Assembly: GCA_039105265.1 (NCBI GenBank)
Contig: JAPFFF010000188.1
Location: forward strand, 1-32,722
Direction: 5' to 3'
Length of the DNA: 32,722 bases
DNA from: Tritrichomonas musculus
Lineage: Eukaryota; Parabasalia; Tritrichomonadida; Tritrichomonadidae
The notes below the pieces were generated by a model, which was given only the letters and a program-made list of their open reading frames with translations, was not told the DNA's origin and did no database searches. Position 1 is the stretch's first letter. Each line of letters opens with the position of its first letter. Positions 11,831-24,340 of the stretch are shown here, in pieces. Made by a program: the position numbers and the translations under genes.

Positions 11831-13810
11831 TTCTTATTTCATCTGATGATTCAACTGCAGTTCTCGTTGCATCTGATGATTCAACTGCAGTTCTCGTTGA
11901 ATCTGATGATTCAACTGCAGTTGTCGTTGCATCTGATGATTCAACTGCAGTTCTCGTTGCATCTGATGATTCAACTGCAGTTCTCGTTGCATCTGATGAT
12001 TCAACTGCAGTTCTCGTTGCATCTGATGATTCAACTGCAGTTCTCGTTGCATCTGATGATTCAACTGCAGTTCTCGTTGAATCTGATGATTCAACTGCAG
12101 TTCTCGTTGCATCTGATGATTCAACTGCAGTTCTCGTTGCATCTGATGATTCAACTGCAGTTCTCGTTGCATCTGATGATTCAACTGCAGTTCTCGTTGA
12201 ATCTGATGATTCAACTGCAGTTGTCGTTGCATCTGATGATTCAACTGCAGTTCTTGTTGCATCTTAATATTAAACGGCAGTTCTCGTTGCATCTGATGAT
12301 TCAACTGCAGTTCTCGTTGCATCTGATGATTCAACTGCAGTTCTCGTTGCATCTGATGATTCAACTGCAGTTCTCGTTGCATCTGATGATTCAACTGCAG
12401 TTCTCGTTGAATCTGATGATTCAACTGCAGTTCTCGTTGCATCTGATGATTCAACTGCAGTTCTCGTTGCATCTGATGATTCAACTGCAGTTCTCGTTGC
12501 ATCTGATGATTCAACTGCAGTTCTCGTTGAATCTGATGATTCAACTGCAGTTGTCGTTGCATCTGATGATTCAACTGCAGTTCTTGTTGCATCTTAATAT
12601 TAAACGGCAGTTCTCGTTGCATTTGATGATTCAACTGCAGTTCTCGTTGAATCTGATGATTCAACTGCAGTTCTCGTTGAATCTGATGATTCAACTGCAG
12701 TTGTCGTTGCATCTGATGATTCAACTGCAGTTCTTGTTGCATCTTAATATTAAACGGCAGTTCTCGTTGCATTTGATGATTCAACTGCAGTTCTCGTTGA
12801 ATCTGATGATTCAACTGCAGTTGTCGTTGCATCTGATGATTCAACTGCAGTTCTCGTTGAATCTGATGATTCAACTGCAGTTCTCGTTGCATCTGATGAT
12901 TCAACTGCAGTTCTCGTTGCATCTGATGATTCAACTGCAGTTGTCGTTGCATCTGATGATTCAACTGCAGTTCTTGTTTCATCTTATTATTAAACTGCAG
13001 TTCTCGTTGAATCTTATTATTAAACTGCAGTTCTCGTTGAATCTGATGATTCAACTGCAGTTCTCGTTGAATCTGATGATTCAACTGCAGTTCTCGTTGC
13101 ATCTGATGATTCAACTGCAGTTCTCGTTGCATCTGATGATTCAACTGCAGTTGTCGTTGCATCTGATGATTCAACTGCAGTTCTCGTTGCATCTGATGAT
13201 TCAACTGCAGTTCTCGTTGAATCTGATGATTCAACTGCAGTTCTCGTTGCATCTGATGATTCAACTGCAGTTCTTGTTGCATCTTAATATTAAACGGCAG
13301 TTCTTGTTGCATCTGATGGTTCAACTGCAGTTCTCGTTGCATCTGATGATTCAACTGCAGTTCTCGTTGCATCTGATGATTCAACTGCAGTTCTCGTTGC
13401 ATCTGATGATTCAACTGCAGTTCTCGTTGCATCTGATGATTCAACTGCAGTTCTCGTTGCATCTGATGATTCAACTGCAGTTCTCGTTGCATCTGATGAT
13501 TCAACTGCAGTTCTCGTTGAATCTGATGATTCAACTGCAGTTCTCGTTGCATCTGATGATTCAACTGCAGTTCTCGTTGCATCTGATGATTCAACTGCAG
13601 TTGTCGTTGCATCTGATGATTCAACTGCAGTTCTCGTTGAATCTGATGATTCAACTGCAGTTCTCGTTGCATCTGATGATTCAACTGCAGTTCTCGTTGC
13701 ATCTGATGATTCAACTGCAGTTGTCGTTGCATCTGATGATTCAACTGCAGTTCTCGTTGAATCTGATGGTTCAACTGCAGTTCTCGTTGAATCTGATGAT
13801 TCAACTGCAG
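11831..13810. repeat. Segment 6: 66-unit D-class higher-order repeat
   Basis: J lies at 11831, D-units at 12251, 12581, 12731 and 13271, an E-F pair at 12971-13030, and an 840-base core ends at the J at 13811. It equals the segment at 22361 apart from one unit (C-unit at 12161, G-unit at 22691) in the parts compared. Unlike the segments at 1931 and 22361, it is followed by a 131-unit M-class segment rather than by a 34-unit one. Confidence 0.9.
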
Positions 13811-14170
13811 TTCTTATTTCATCTGATGATTCAACTGCAGTTCTCGTTGCATCTGATGATTCAACTGCAGTTCTCGTTGAATCTGATGATTCAACTGCAG
13901 TTCTCGTTGCATCTGATGATTCAACTGCAGTTCTCGTTGCATCTGATGATTCAACTGCAGTTGTCGTTGCATCTGATGATTCAACTGCAGTTCTTGTTTC
14001 ATCTTATTATTAAACTTCAGTTCTCGTTGAATCTGATGATTCAACTGCAGTTCTCGTTGCATCTGATGATTCAACTGCAGTTCTCGTTGCATCTGATGAT
14101 TCAACTGCAGTTCTCGTTGCATCTGATGATTCAACTGCAGTTCTCGTTGAATCTGATGATTCAACTGCAG

Positions 14171-15880
14171 TTGTCGTTGCATCTGATGATTCAACTGCAG
14201 TTCTCGTTGCATCTGATGATTCAACTGCAGTTCTCGTTGCATCTGATGATTCAACTGCAGTTCTCGTTGCATCTGATGATTCAACTGCAGTTCTCGTTGC
14301 ATCTGATGATTCAACTGCAGTTCTCGTTGAATCTGATGATTCAACTGCAGTTCTCGTTGCATCTGATGATTCAACTGCAGTTCTCGTTGCATCTGATGAT
14401 TCAACTGCAGTTCTCGTTGCATCTGATGATTCAACTGCAGTTCTCGTTGAATCTGATGATTCAACTGCAGTTGTCGTTGCATCTGATGATTCAACTGCAG
14501 TTCTTGTTGCATCTTAATATTAAACGGCAGTTCTCGTTGCATCTGATGATTCAACTGCAGTTCTCGTTGCATCTGATGATTCAACTGCAGTTCTCGTTGC
14601 ATCTGATGATTCAACTGCAGTTCTCGTTGCATCTGATGATTCAACTGCAGTTCTCGTTGCATCTGATGATTCAACTGCAGTTCTCGTTGCATCTGATGAT
14701 TCAACTGCAGTTCTCGTTGCATCTGATGATTCAACTGCAGTTCTCGTTGCATCTGATGATTCAACTGCAGTTCTCGTTGAATCTGATGATTCAACTGCAG
14801 TTGTCGTTGCATCTGATGATTCAACTGCAGTTCTTGTTGCATCTTAATATTAAACGGCAGTTCTCGTTGCATTTGATGATTCAACTGCAATTCTCGTTGA
14901 ATCTGATGATTCAACTGCAGTTCTCGTTGAATCTGATGATTCAACTGCAGTTGTCGTTGCATCTGATGATTCAACTGCAGTTCTTGTTGCATCTTAATAT
15001 TAAACGGCAGTTCTCGTTGCATTTGATGATTCAACTGCAGTTCTCGTTGAATCTGATGATTCAACTGCAGTTCTCGTTGAATCTGATGATTCAACTGCAG
15101 TTGTCGTTGCATCTGATGATTCAACTGCAGTTCTCGTTGAATCTGATGATTCAACTGCAGTTCTCGTTGCATCTGATGATTCAACTGCAGTTCTCGTTGC
15201 ATCTGATGATTCAACTGCAGTTGTCGTTGCATCTGATGATTCAACTGCAGTTCTTGTTTCATCTTATTATTAAACTGCAGTTCTCGTTGAATCTTATTAT
15301 TAAACTGCAGTTCTCGTTGAATCTGATGATTCAACTGCAGTTCTCGTTGAATCTGATGATTCAACTGCAGTTCTCGTTGCATCTGATGATTCAACTGCAG
15401 TTCTCGTTGCATCTGATGATTCAACTGCAGTTGTCGTTGCATCTGATGATTCAACTGCAGTTCTCGTTGCATCTGATGATTCAACTGCAGTTCTCGTTGA
15501 ATCTGATGATTCAACTGCAGTTCTCGTTGCATCTGATGATTCAACTGCAGTTCTTGTTGCATCTTAATATTAAACGGCAGTTCTTGTTGCATCTGATGGT
15601 TCAACTGCAGTTCTCGTTGCATCTGATGATTCAACTGCAGTTCTCGTTGCATCTGATGATTCAACTGCAGTTCTCGTTGCATCTGATGATTCAACTGCAG
15701 TTCTCGTTGCATCTGATGATTCAACTGCAGTTCTCGTTGCATCTGATGATTCAACTGCAGTTCTCGTTGCATCTGATGATTCAACTGCAGTTCTCGTTGA
15801 ATCTGATGATTCAACTGCAGTTCTCGTTGCATCTGATGATTCAACTGCAGTTCTCGTTGCATCTGATGATTCAACTGCAG
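14171..15880. repeat. First copy of a 1.65-1.71 kb tandem module
   Basis: It starts at a G-unit and runs through D-units at 14501, 14831, 14981 and 15551 to the next G-unit at 15881. It is 57 units long and aligns with 5081-6790 at an offset of 9,090 bases, with the N-unit (14861) and E-F pair (15251) in matching places. Confidence 0.85.
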
Positions 15881-17530
15881 TTGTCGTTGCATCTGATGAT
15901 TCAACTGCAGTTCTCGTTGCATCTGATGATTCAACTGCAGTTCTCGTTGCATCTGATGATTCAACTGCAGTTCTCGTTGAATCTGATGATTCAACTGCAG
16001 TTCTCGTTGCATCTGATGATTCAACTGCAGTTCTCGTTGCATCTGATGATTCAACTGCAGTTCTCGTTGCATCTGATGATTCAACTGCAGTTCTCGTTGA
16101 ATCTGATGATTCAACTGCAGTTGTCGTTGCATCTGATGATTCAACTGCAGTTCTTGTTGCATCTTAATATTAAACGGCAGTTCTCGTTGCATCTGATGAT
16201 TCAACTGCAGTTCTCGTTGCATCTGATGATTCAACTGCAGTTCTCGTTGCATCTGATGATTCAACTGCAGTTCTCGTTGCATCTGATGATTCAACTGCAG
16301 TTCTCGTTGCATCTGATGATTCAACTGCAGTTCTCGTTGCATCTGATGATTCAACTGCAGTTCTCGTTGCATCTGATGATTCAACTGCAGTTCTCGTTGC
16401 ATCTGATGATTCAACTGCAGTTCTCGTTGAATCTGATGATTCAACTGCAGTTGTCGTTGCATCTGATGATTCAACTGCAGTTCTTGTTGCATCTTAATAT
16501 TAAACGGCAGTTCTCGTTGCATTTGATGATTCAACTGCAATTCTCGTTGAATCTGATGATTCAACTGCAGTTCTCGTTGAATCTGATGATTCAACTGCAG
16601 TTGTCGTTGCATCTGATGATTCAACTGCAGTTCTTGTTGCATCTTAATATTAAACGGCAGTTCTCGTTGCATTTGATGATTCAACTGCAGTTCTCGTTGA
16701 ATCTGATGATTCAACTGCAGTTCTCGTTGAATCTGATGATTCAACTGCAGTTGTCGTTGCATCTGATGATTCAACTGCAGTTCTCGTTGAATCTGATGAT
16801 TCAACTGCAGTTCTCGTTGCATCTGATGATTCAACTGCAGTTCTCGTTGCATCTGATGATTCAACTGCAGTTGTCGTTGCATCTGATGATTCAACTGCAG
16901 TTCTTGTTTCATCTTATTATTAAACTGCAGTTCTCGTTGAATCTTATTATTAAACTGCAGTTCTCGTTGAATCTGATGATTCAACTGCAGTTCTCGTTGA
17001 ATCTGATGATTCAACTGCAGTTCTCGTTGCATCTGATGATTCAACTGCAGTTCTCGTTGCATCTGATGATTCAACTGCAGTTGTCGTTGCATCTGATGAT
17101 TCAACTGCAGTTCTCGTTGCATCTGATGATTCAACTGCAGTTCTCGTTGAATCTGATGATTCAACTGCAGTTCTCGTTGCATCTGATGATTCAACTGCAG
17201 TTCTTGTTGCATCTTAATATTAAACGGCAGTTCTTGTTGCATCTGATGGTTCAACTGCAGTTCTCGTTGCATCTGATGATTCAACTGCAGTTCTCGTTGC
17301 ATCTGATGATTCAACTGCAGTTCTCGTTGCATCTGATGATTCAACTGCAGTTCTCGTTGCATCTGATGATTCAACTGCAGTTCTCGTTGCATCTGATGAT
17401 TCAACTGCAGTTCTCGTTGCATCTGATGATTCAACTGCAGTTCTCGTTGAATCTGATGATTCAACTGCAGTTCTCGTTGCATCTGATGATTCAACTGCAG
17501 TTCTCGTTGCATCTGATGATTCAACTGCAG
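15881..17530. repeat. Second copy of the 1.65-1.71 kb tandem module
   Basis: It repeats the preceding module with two C-units fewer, so it has 55 units. D-, N- and E-F landmarks follow at a constant 1,650-base shift (16151, 16511 and 16901). The missing C-units lie in the first run after the starting G-unit. Confidence 0.85.
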
Positions 17531-17740
17531 TTGTCGTTGCATCTGATGATTCAACTGCAGTTCTCGTTGAATCTGATGATTCAACTGCAGTTCTCGTTGC
17601 ATCTGATGATTCAACTGCAGTTCTCGTTGCATCTGATGATTCAACTGCAGTTGTCGTTGCATCTGATGATTCAACTGCAGTTCTCGTTGAATCTGATGGT
17701 TCAACTGCAGTTCTCGTTGAATCTGATGATTCAACTGCAG

Positions 17741-19210
17741 TTCTTATTTCATCTGATGATTCAACTGCAGTTCTCGTTGCATCTGATGATTCAACTGCAG
17801 TTCTCGTTGAATCTGATGATTCAACTGCAGTTCTCGTTGCATCTGATGATTCAACTGCAGTTCTCGTTGCATCTGATGATTCAACTGCAGTTGTCGTTGC
17901 ATCTGATGATTCAACTGCAGTTCTTGTTTCATCTTATTATTAAACTTCAGTTCTCGTTGAATCTGATGATTCAACTGCAGTTCTCGTTGCATCTGATGAT
18001 TCAACTGCAGTTCTCGTTGCATCTGATGATTCAACTGCAGTTCTCGTTGAATCTGATGATTCAACTGCAGTTGTCGTTGCATCTGATGATTCAACTGCAG
18101 TTCTTGTTGCATCTTAATATTAAACGGCAGTTCTCGTTGCATTTGATGATTCAACTGCAGTTCTCGTTGAATCTGATGATTCAACTGCAGTTCTCGTTGA
18201 ATCTGATGATTCAACTGCAGTTGTCGTTGCATCTGATGATTCAACTGCAGTTCTCGTTGAATCTGATGATTCAACTGCAGTTCTCGTTGCATCTGATGAT
18301 TCAACTGCAGTTCTCGTTGCATCTGATGATTCAACTGCAGTTGTCGTTGCATCTGATGATTCAACTGCAGTTCTTGTTTCATCTTATTATTAAACTGCAG
18401 TTCTCGTTGAATCTTATTATTAAACTGCAGTTCTCGTTGAATCTGATGATTCAACTGCAGTTCTCGTTGAATCTGATGATTCAACTGCAGTTCTCGTTGC
18501 ATCTGATGATTCAACTGCAGTTCTCGTTGCATCTGATGATTCAACTGCAGTTGTCGTTGCATCTGATGATTCAACTGCAGTTCTCGTTGCATCTGATGAT
18601 TCAACTGCAGTTCTCGTTGAATCTGATGATTCAACTGCAGTTCTCGTTGCATCTGATGATTCAACTGCAGTTCTTGTTGCATCTTAATATTAAACGGCAG
18701 TTCTTGTTGCATCTGATGGTTCAACTGCAGTTCTCGTTGCATCTGATGATTCAACTGCAGTTCTCGTTGCATCTGATGATTCAACTGCAGTTCTCGTTGC
18801 ATCTGATGATTCAACTGCAGTTCTCGTTGCATCTGATGATTCAACTGCAGTTCTCGTTGCATCTGATGATTCAACTGCAGTTCTCGTTGCATCTGATGAT
18901 TCAACTGCAGTTCTCGTTGAATCTGATGATTCAACTGCAGTTCTCGTTGCATCTGATGATTCAACTGCAGTTCTCGTTGCATCTGATGATTCAACTGCAG
19001 TTGTCGTTGCATCTGATGATTCAACTGCAGTTCTCGTTGAATCTGATGATTCAACTGCAGTTCTCGTTGCATCTGATGATTCAACTGCAGTTCTCGTTGC
19101 ATCTGATGATTCAACTGCAGTTGTCGTTGCATCTGATGATTCAACTGCAGTTCTCGTTGAATCTGATGGTTCAACTGCAGTTCTCGTTGAATCTGATGAT
19201 TCAACTGCAG
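17741..19210. repeat. Segment 8: 49-unit short chimeric M-class segment
   Basis: J lies at 17741, the M-unit at 17921-17950, the first D-unit at 18101 (360 bases after J), an E-F pair at 18371-18430, a second D-unit at 18671, and a standard 840-base core reaches J at 19211. The E-L-K triplet is absent. The start is M-class and the rest is D-class, as expected for a shortened recombinant. The same 49-unit junction recurs at 27381-28850, so this recombinant form was itself copied. Confidence 0.9.
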
Positions 19211-19900
19211 TTCTTATTTCATCTGATGATTCAACTGCAGTTCTCGTTGCATCTGATGATTCAACTGCAGTTCTCGTTGAATCTGATGATTCAACTGCAG
19301 TTCTCGTTGCATCTGATGATTCAACTGCAGTTCTCGTTGCATCTGATGATTCAACTGCAGTTGTCGTTGCATCTGATGATTCAACTGCAGTTCTTGTTTC
19401 ATCTTATTATTAAACTTCAGTTCTCGTTGAATCTGATGATTCAACTGCAGTTCTCGTTGCATCTGATGATTCAACTGCAGTTCTCGTTGCATCTGATGAT
19501 TCAACTGCAGTTCTCGTTGCATCTGATGATTCAACTGCAGTTCTCGTTGAATCTGATGATTCAACTGCAGTTGTCGTTGCATCTGATGATTCAACTGCAG
19601 TTCTCGTTGAATCTGATGATTCAACTGCAGTTCTTGTTTCATCTTATTATTAAACTGCAGTTCTCGTTGAATCTTATGATTAAACTGCAGTTCTTTTTGA
19701 ATCTTATTATTAAACTACAGTTCTCGTTGCATCTGATGATTCAACTGCAGTTCTCGTTGCATCTGATGATTCAACTGCAGTTCTCGTTGCATCTGATGAT
19801 TCAACTGCAGTTCTCGTTGCATCTGATGATTCAACTGCAGTTCTCGTTGCATCTGATGATTCAACTGCAGTTCTCGTTGCATCTGATGATTCAACTGCAG

Positions 19901-20740
19901 TTCTTGTTGCATCTGATGATTCAACTGCAGTTCTCGTTGCATCTGATGATTCAACTGCAGTTCTCGTTGCATCTGATGATTCAACTGCAGTTCTCGTTGA
20001 ATCTGATGATTCAACTGCAGTTGTCGTTGCATCTGATGATTCAACTGCAGTTGTCGTTGCATCTGATGATTCAACTGCAGTTCTCGTTGAATCTGATGAT
20101 TCAACTGTAGTTCTCGTTGCATCTGATGATTCAACTGCAGTTCTCGTTGAATCTGATGATTCAACTGTAGTTCTCGTTGAATCTGATGATTCAACTGCAG
20201 TTCTCGTTGAATCTGATGATTCAACTGTAGTTCTCGTTGAATCTGATGGTTCAACTGCAGTTCTCGTTGAATCTGATGATTCAACTGCAGTTCTCGTTGA
20301 ATCTGATGATTCAACTGCAGTTCTTGTTGCATCTGATGATTCAACTGCAGTTCTTGTTTCATCTGATGATTCAACTGCAGTTCTCGTTGAATCTTATTAT
20401 TAAACTGCAGTTCTCGTTGCATCTGATGATTCAACTGCAGTTCTCGTTGCATCTGATGATTCAACTGCAGTTGTCGTTGCATCTGATGATTCAACTGCAG
20501 TTCTCGTTGCATCTGATGATTCAACTGCAGTTCTCGTTGAATCTGATGATTCAACTGCAGTTCTCGTTGCATCTGATGATTCAACTGCAGTTCTCGTTGA
20601 ATCTGATGATTCAACTGCAGTTCTCGTTGCATCTGATGATTCAACTGCAGTTCTCGTTGCATCTGATGATTCAACTGCAGTTCTCGTTGAATCTGATGAT
20701 TCAACTGCAGTTCTCGTTGCATCTGATGATTCAACTGCAG
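19901..20740. repeat. Irregular block with unit forms found nowhere else
   Basis: This 840-base stretch has no counterpart in the other segments. It contains units that mix variant features. TTCTTGTTGC is joined to the consensus middle block at 19901 and 20321. TTCTTGTTTC is joined to ATCTGATGAT at 20351, one base from the J-unit. A lone F-unit lies at 20381 without its E partner, and an I-unit at 20231 is not followed by A-J. It also holds the three CTGTAG units. It may be an older, less homogenised part of the array or a block from another register (inference). Confidence 0.8.
20081..20230. repeat. 60-bp dimer repeat marked by CTGTAG
   Basis: Units ending CTGTAG instead of CTGCAG occur at 20081, 20141 and 20201, spaced exactly 60 bases and alternating with units ending CTGCAG. 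These are the only three such units seen. The even spacing indicates that a single C to T change was amplified as a two-unit dimer. Each change destroys the palindrome and puts a TAG codon in the long plus-strand frame (20108, 20168 and 20228). Confidence 0.93.
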
Positions 20741-22360
20741 TTGTCGTTGCATCTGATGATTCAACTGCAGTTCTCGTTGCATCTGATGATTCAACTGCAG
20801 TTCTCGTTGCATCTGATGATTCAACTGCAGTTCTCGTTGCATCTGATGATTCAACTGCAGTTCTCGTTGCATCTGATGATTCAACTGCAGTTCTCGTTGA
20901 ATCTGATGATTCAACTGCAGTTCTCGTTGCATCTGATGATTCAACTGCAGTTCTCGTTGCATCTGATGATTCAACTGCAGTTCTCGTTGCATCTGATGAT
21001 TCAACTGCAGTTCTCGTTGCATCTGATGATTCAACTGCAGTTCTCGTTGAATCTGATGATTCAACTGCAGTTGTCGTTGCATCTGATGATTCAACTGCAG
21101 TTCTTGTTGCATCTTAATATTAAACGGCAGTTCTCGTTGCATTTGATGATTCAACTGCAGTTCTCGTTGAATCTGATGATTCAACTGCAGTTCTCGTTGA
21201 ATCTGATGATTCAACTGCAGTTGTCGTTGCATCTGATGATTCAACTGCAGTTCTTGTTGCATCTTAATATTAAACGGCAGTTCTCGTTGCATTTGATGAT
21301 TCAACTGCAGTTCTCGTTGAATCTGATGATTCAACTGCAGTTCTCGTTGAATCTGATGATTCAACTGCAGTTGTCGTTGCATCTGATGATTCAACTGCAG
21401 TTCTCGTTGAATCTGATGATTCAACTGCAGTTCTCGTTGCATCTGATGATTCAACTGCAGTTCTCGTTGCATCTGATGATTCAACTGCAGTTGTCGTTGC
21501 ATCTGATGATTCAACTGCAGTTCTTGTTTCATCTTATTATTAAACTGCAGTTCTCGTTGAATCTTATTATTAAACTGCAGTTCTCGTTGAATCTGATGAT
21601 TCAACTGCAGTTCTCGTTGAATCTGATGATTCAACTGCAGTTCTCGTTGCATCTGATGATTCAACTGCAGTTCTCGTTGCATCTGATGATTCAACTGCAG
21701 TTCTCGTTGCATCTGATGATTCAACTGCAGTTGTCGTTGAATCTGATGATTCAACTGCAGTTCTCGTTGAATCTGATGATTCAACTGCAGTTCTCGTTGC
21801 ATCTGATGATTCAACTGCAGTTCTTGTTGCATCTTAATATTAAACGGCAGTTCTTGTTGCATCTGATGATTCAACTGCAGTTCTCGTTGCATCTGATGAT
21901 TCAACTGCAGTTCTCGTTGCATCTGATGATTCAACTGCAGTTCTCGTTGCATCTGATGATTCAACTGCAGTTCTCGTTGCATCTGATGATTCAACTGCAG
22001 TTCTCGTTGCATCTGATGATTCAACTGCAGTTCTCGTTGCATCTGATGATTCAACTGCAGTTCTCGTTGAATCTGATGATTCAACTGCAGTTCTCGTTGC
22101 ATCTGATGATTCAACTGCAGTTCTCGTTGCATCTGATGATTCAACTGCAGTTGTCGTTGCATCTGATGATTCAACTGCAGTTCTCGTTGAATCTGATGAT
22201 TCAACTGCAGTTCTCGTTGCATCTGATGATTCAACTGCAGTTCTCGTTGCATCTGATGATTCAACTGCAGTTGTCGTTGCATCTGATGATTCAACTGCAG
22301 TTCTCGTTGAATCTGATGGTTCAACTGCAGTTCTCGTTGAATCTGATGATTCAACTGCAG

Positions 22361-24340
22361 TTCTTATTTCATCTGATGATTCAACTGCAGTTCTCGTTGC
22401 ATCTGATGATTCAACTGCAGTTCTCGTTGAATCTGATGATTCAACTGCAGTTGTCGTTGCATCTGATGATTCAACTGCAGTTCTCGTTGCATCTGATGAT
22501 TCAACTGCAGTTCTCGTTGCATCTGATGATTCAACTGCAGTTCTCGTTGCATCTGATGATTCAACTGCAGTTCTCGTTGCATCTGATGATTCAACTGCAG
22601 TTCTCGTTGAATCTGATGATTCAACTGCAGTTCTCGTTGCATCTGATGATTCAACTGCAGTTCTCGTTGCATCTGATGATTCAACTGCAGTTGTCGTTGC
22701 ATCTGATGATTCAACTGCAGTTCTCGTTGAATCTGATGATTCAACTGCAGTTGTCGTTGCATCTGATGATTCAACTGCAGTTCTTGTTGCATCTTAATAT
22801 TAAACGGCAGTTCTCGTTGCATCTGATGATTCAACTGCAGTTCTCGTTGCATCTGATGATTCAACTGCAGTTCTCGTTGCATCTGATGATTCAACTGCAG
22901 TTCTCGTTGCATCTGATGATTCAACTGCAGTTCTCGTTGAATCTGATGATTCAACTGCAGTTCTCGTTGCATCTGATGATTCAACTGCAGTTCTCGTTGC
23001 ATCTGATGATTCAACTGCAGTTCTCGTTGCATCTGATGATTCAACTGCAGTTCTCGTTGAATCTGATGATTCAACTGCAGTTGTCGTTGCATCTGATGAT
23101 TCAACTGCAGTTCTTGTTGCATCTTAATATTAAACGGCAGTTCTCGTTGCATTTGATGATTCAACTGCAGTTCTCGTTGAATCTGATGATTCAACTGCAG
23201 TTCTCGTTGAATCTGATGATTCAACTGCAGTTGTCGTTGCATCTGATGATTCAACTGCAGTTCTTGTTGCATCTTAATATTAAACGGCAGTTCTCGTTGC
23301 ATTTGATGATTCAACTGCAGTTCTCGTTGAATCTGATGATTCAACTGCAGTTGTCGTTGCATCTGATGATTCAACTGCAGTTCTCGTTGAATCTGATGAT
23401 TCAACTGCAGTTCTCGTTGCATCTGATGATTCAACTGCAGTTCTCGTTGCATCTGATGATTCAACTGCAGTTGTCGTTGCATCTGATGATTCAACTGCAG
23501 TTCTTGTTTCATCTTATTATTAAACTGCAGTTCTCGTTGAATCTTATTATTAAACTGCAGTTCTCGTTGAATCTGATGATTCAACTGCAGTTCTCGTTGA
23601 ATCTGATGATTCAACTGCAGTTCTCGTTGCATCTGATGATTCAACTGCAGTTCTCGTTGCATCTGATGATTCAACTGCAGTTGTCGTTGCATCTGATGAT
23701 TCAACTGCAGTTCTCGTTGCATCTGATGATTCAACTGCAGTTCTCGTTGAATCTGATGATTCAACTGCAGTTCTCGTTGCATCTGATGATTCAACTGCAG
23801 TTCTTGTTGCATCTTAATATTAAACGGCAGTTCTTGTTGCATCTGATGGTTCAACTGCAGTTCTCGTTGCATCTGATGATTCAACTGCAGTTCTCGTTGC
23901 ATCTGATGATTCAACTGCAGTTCTCGTTGCATCTGATGATTCAACTGCAGTTCTCGTTGCATCTGATGATTCAACTGCAGTTCTCGTTGCATCTGATGAT
24001 TCAACTGCAGTTCTCGTTGCATCTGATGATTCAACTGCAGTTCTCGTTGAATCTGATGATTCAACTGCAGTTCTCGTTGCATCTGATGATTCAACTGCAG
24101 TTCTCGTTGCATCTGATGATTCAACTGCAGTTGTCGTTGCATCTGATGATTCAACTGCAGTTCTCGTTGAATCTGATGATTCAACTGCAGTTCTCGTTGC
24201 ATCTGATGATTCAACTGCAGTTCTCGTTGCATCTGATGATTCAACTGCAGTTGTCGTTGCATCTGATGATTCAACTGCAGTTCTCGTTGAATCTGATGGT
24301 TCAACTGCAGTTCTCGTTGAATCTGATGATTCAACTGCAG
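22361..24340. repeat. Segment 10: 66-unit D-class higher-order repeat
   Basis: J lies at 22361, D-units at 22781, 23111, 23261 and 23801, and an E-F pair at 23501-23560. It matches 11831-13810 at an offset of 10,530 bases with one unit difference found (G-unit at 22691). It is followed by a 34-unit M-class segment, the same order as at 1931-4990. Confidence 0.9.

Larger units (their letters stand above)
13811..17740. repeat. Segment 7: 131-unit chimeric M-class segment
   Basis: It begins like a 34-unit M-class segment (J at 13811, M-unit at 13991-14020). At the G-unit at 14171 it switches to the order seen after 5081, as if an exchange removed 25 units and the E-L-K triplet. It then holds two large copies of the same module, with D-units at 14501, 14831, 14981 and 15551, then 16151, 16481, 16631 and 17201. 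N-units lie at 14861-14890 and 16511-16540, and E-F pairs at 15251-15310 and 16901-16960. The longest J-to-J interval in the window is best read as the product of at least two unequal exchanges (inference). Confidence 0.88.
17..20110 (+). other. Very long repeat-derived open frame, probably not a gene
   Basis: A frame open for 6,697 codons reads the decapeptide FSLHLMIQLQ in each unit, with H to N in A-units, F to L in G-units and N-I-K-R in D-units. The apparent TTG start is only the window edge and the frame is probably open further left. Hydrophobic residues (F, L, L, I, L) alternate strictly with S, H, M, Q and Q, as in an amphipathic beta strand. No start context, signal peptide, non-repeat domain or unique flank is visible, and it ends at a CTGTAG unit. 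The absence of stops follows from the 30-base period and the unit sequence, so a by-product is more likely than a protein. Confidence 0.3.
19211..22360. repeat. Segment 9: 105-unit M-class segment with an irregular insert
   Basis: It follows the 34-unit M-class pattern from J (19211) through the M-unit (19391-19420) and E-L-K triplet (19631-19720) up to about 19900. An irregular block follows (19901-20740). The order then returns to the D-class pattern with D-units at 21101, 21251 and 21821, an E-F pair at 21521-21580 and an 840-base core ending at J at 22361. Private variants occur: a unit at 21731 combining the G-unit and A-unit changes (TTGTCGTTGA), and the unit at 21851 where the H-unit has the consensus ATCTGATGAT. 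Confidence 0.88.

Noticed and set aside
17-20110. A real 6,697-residue protein-coding gene
   Set aside because: No start context, unique domain or flank is visible. Long open frames are expected from a 30-base period, and stops and a frameshift follow. It is kept only as a finding to test.
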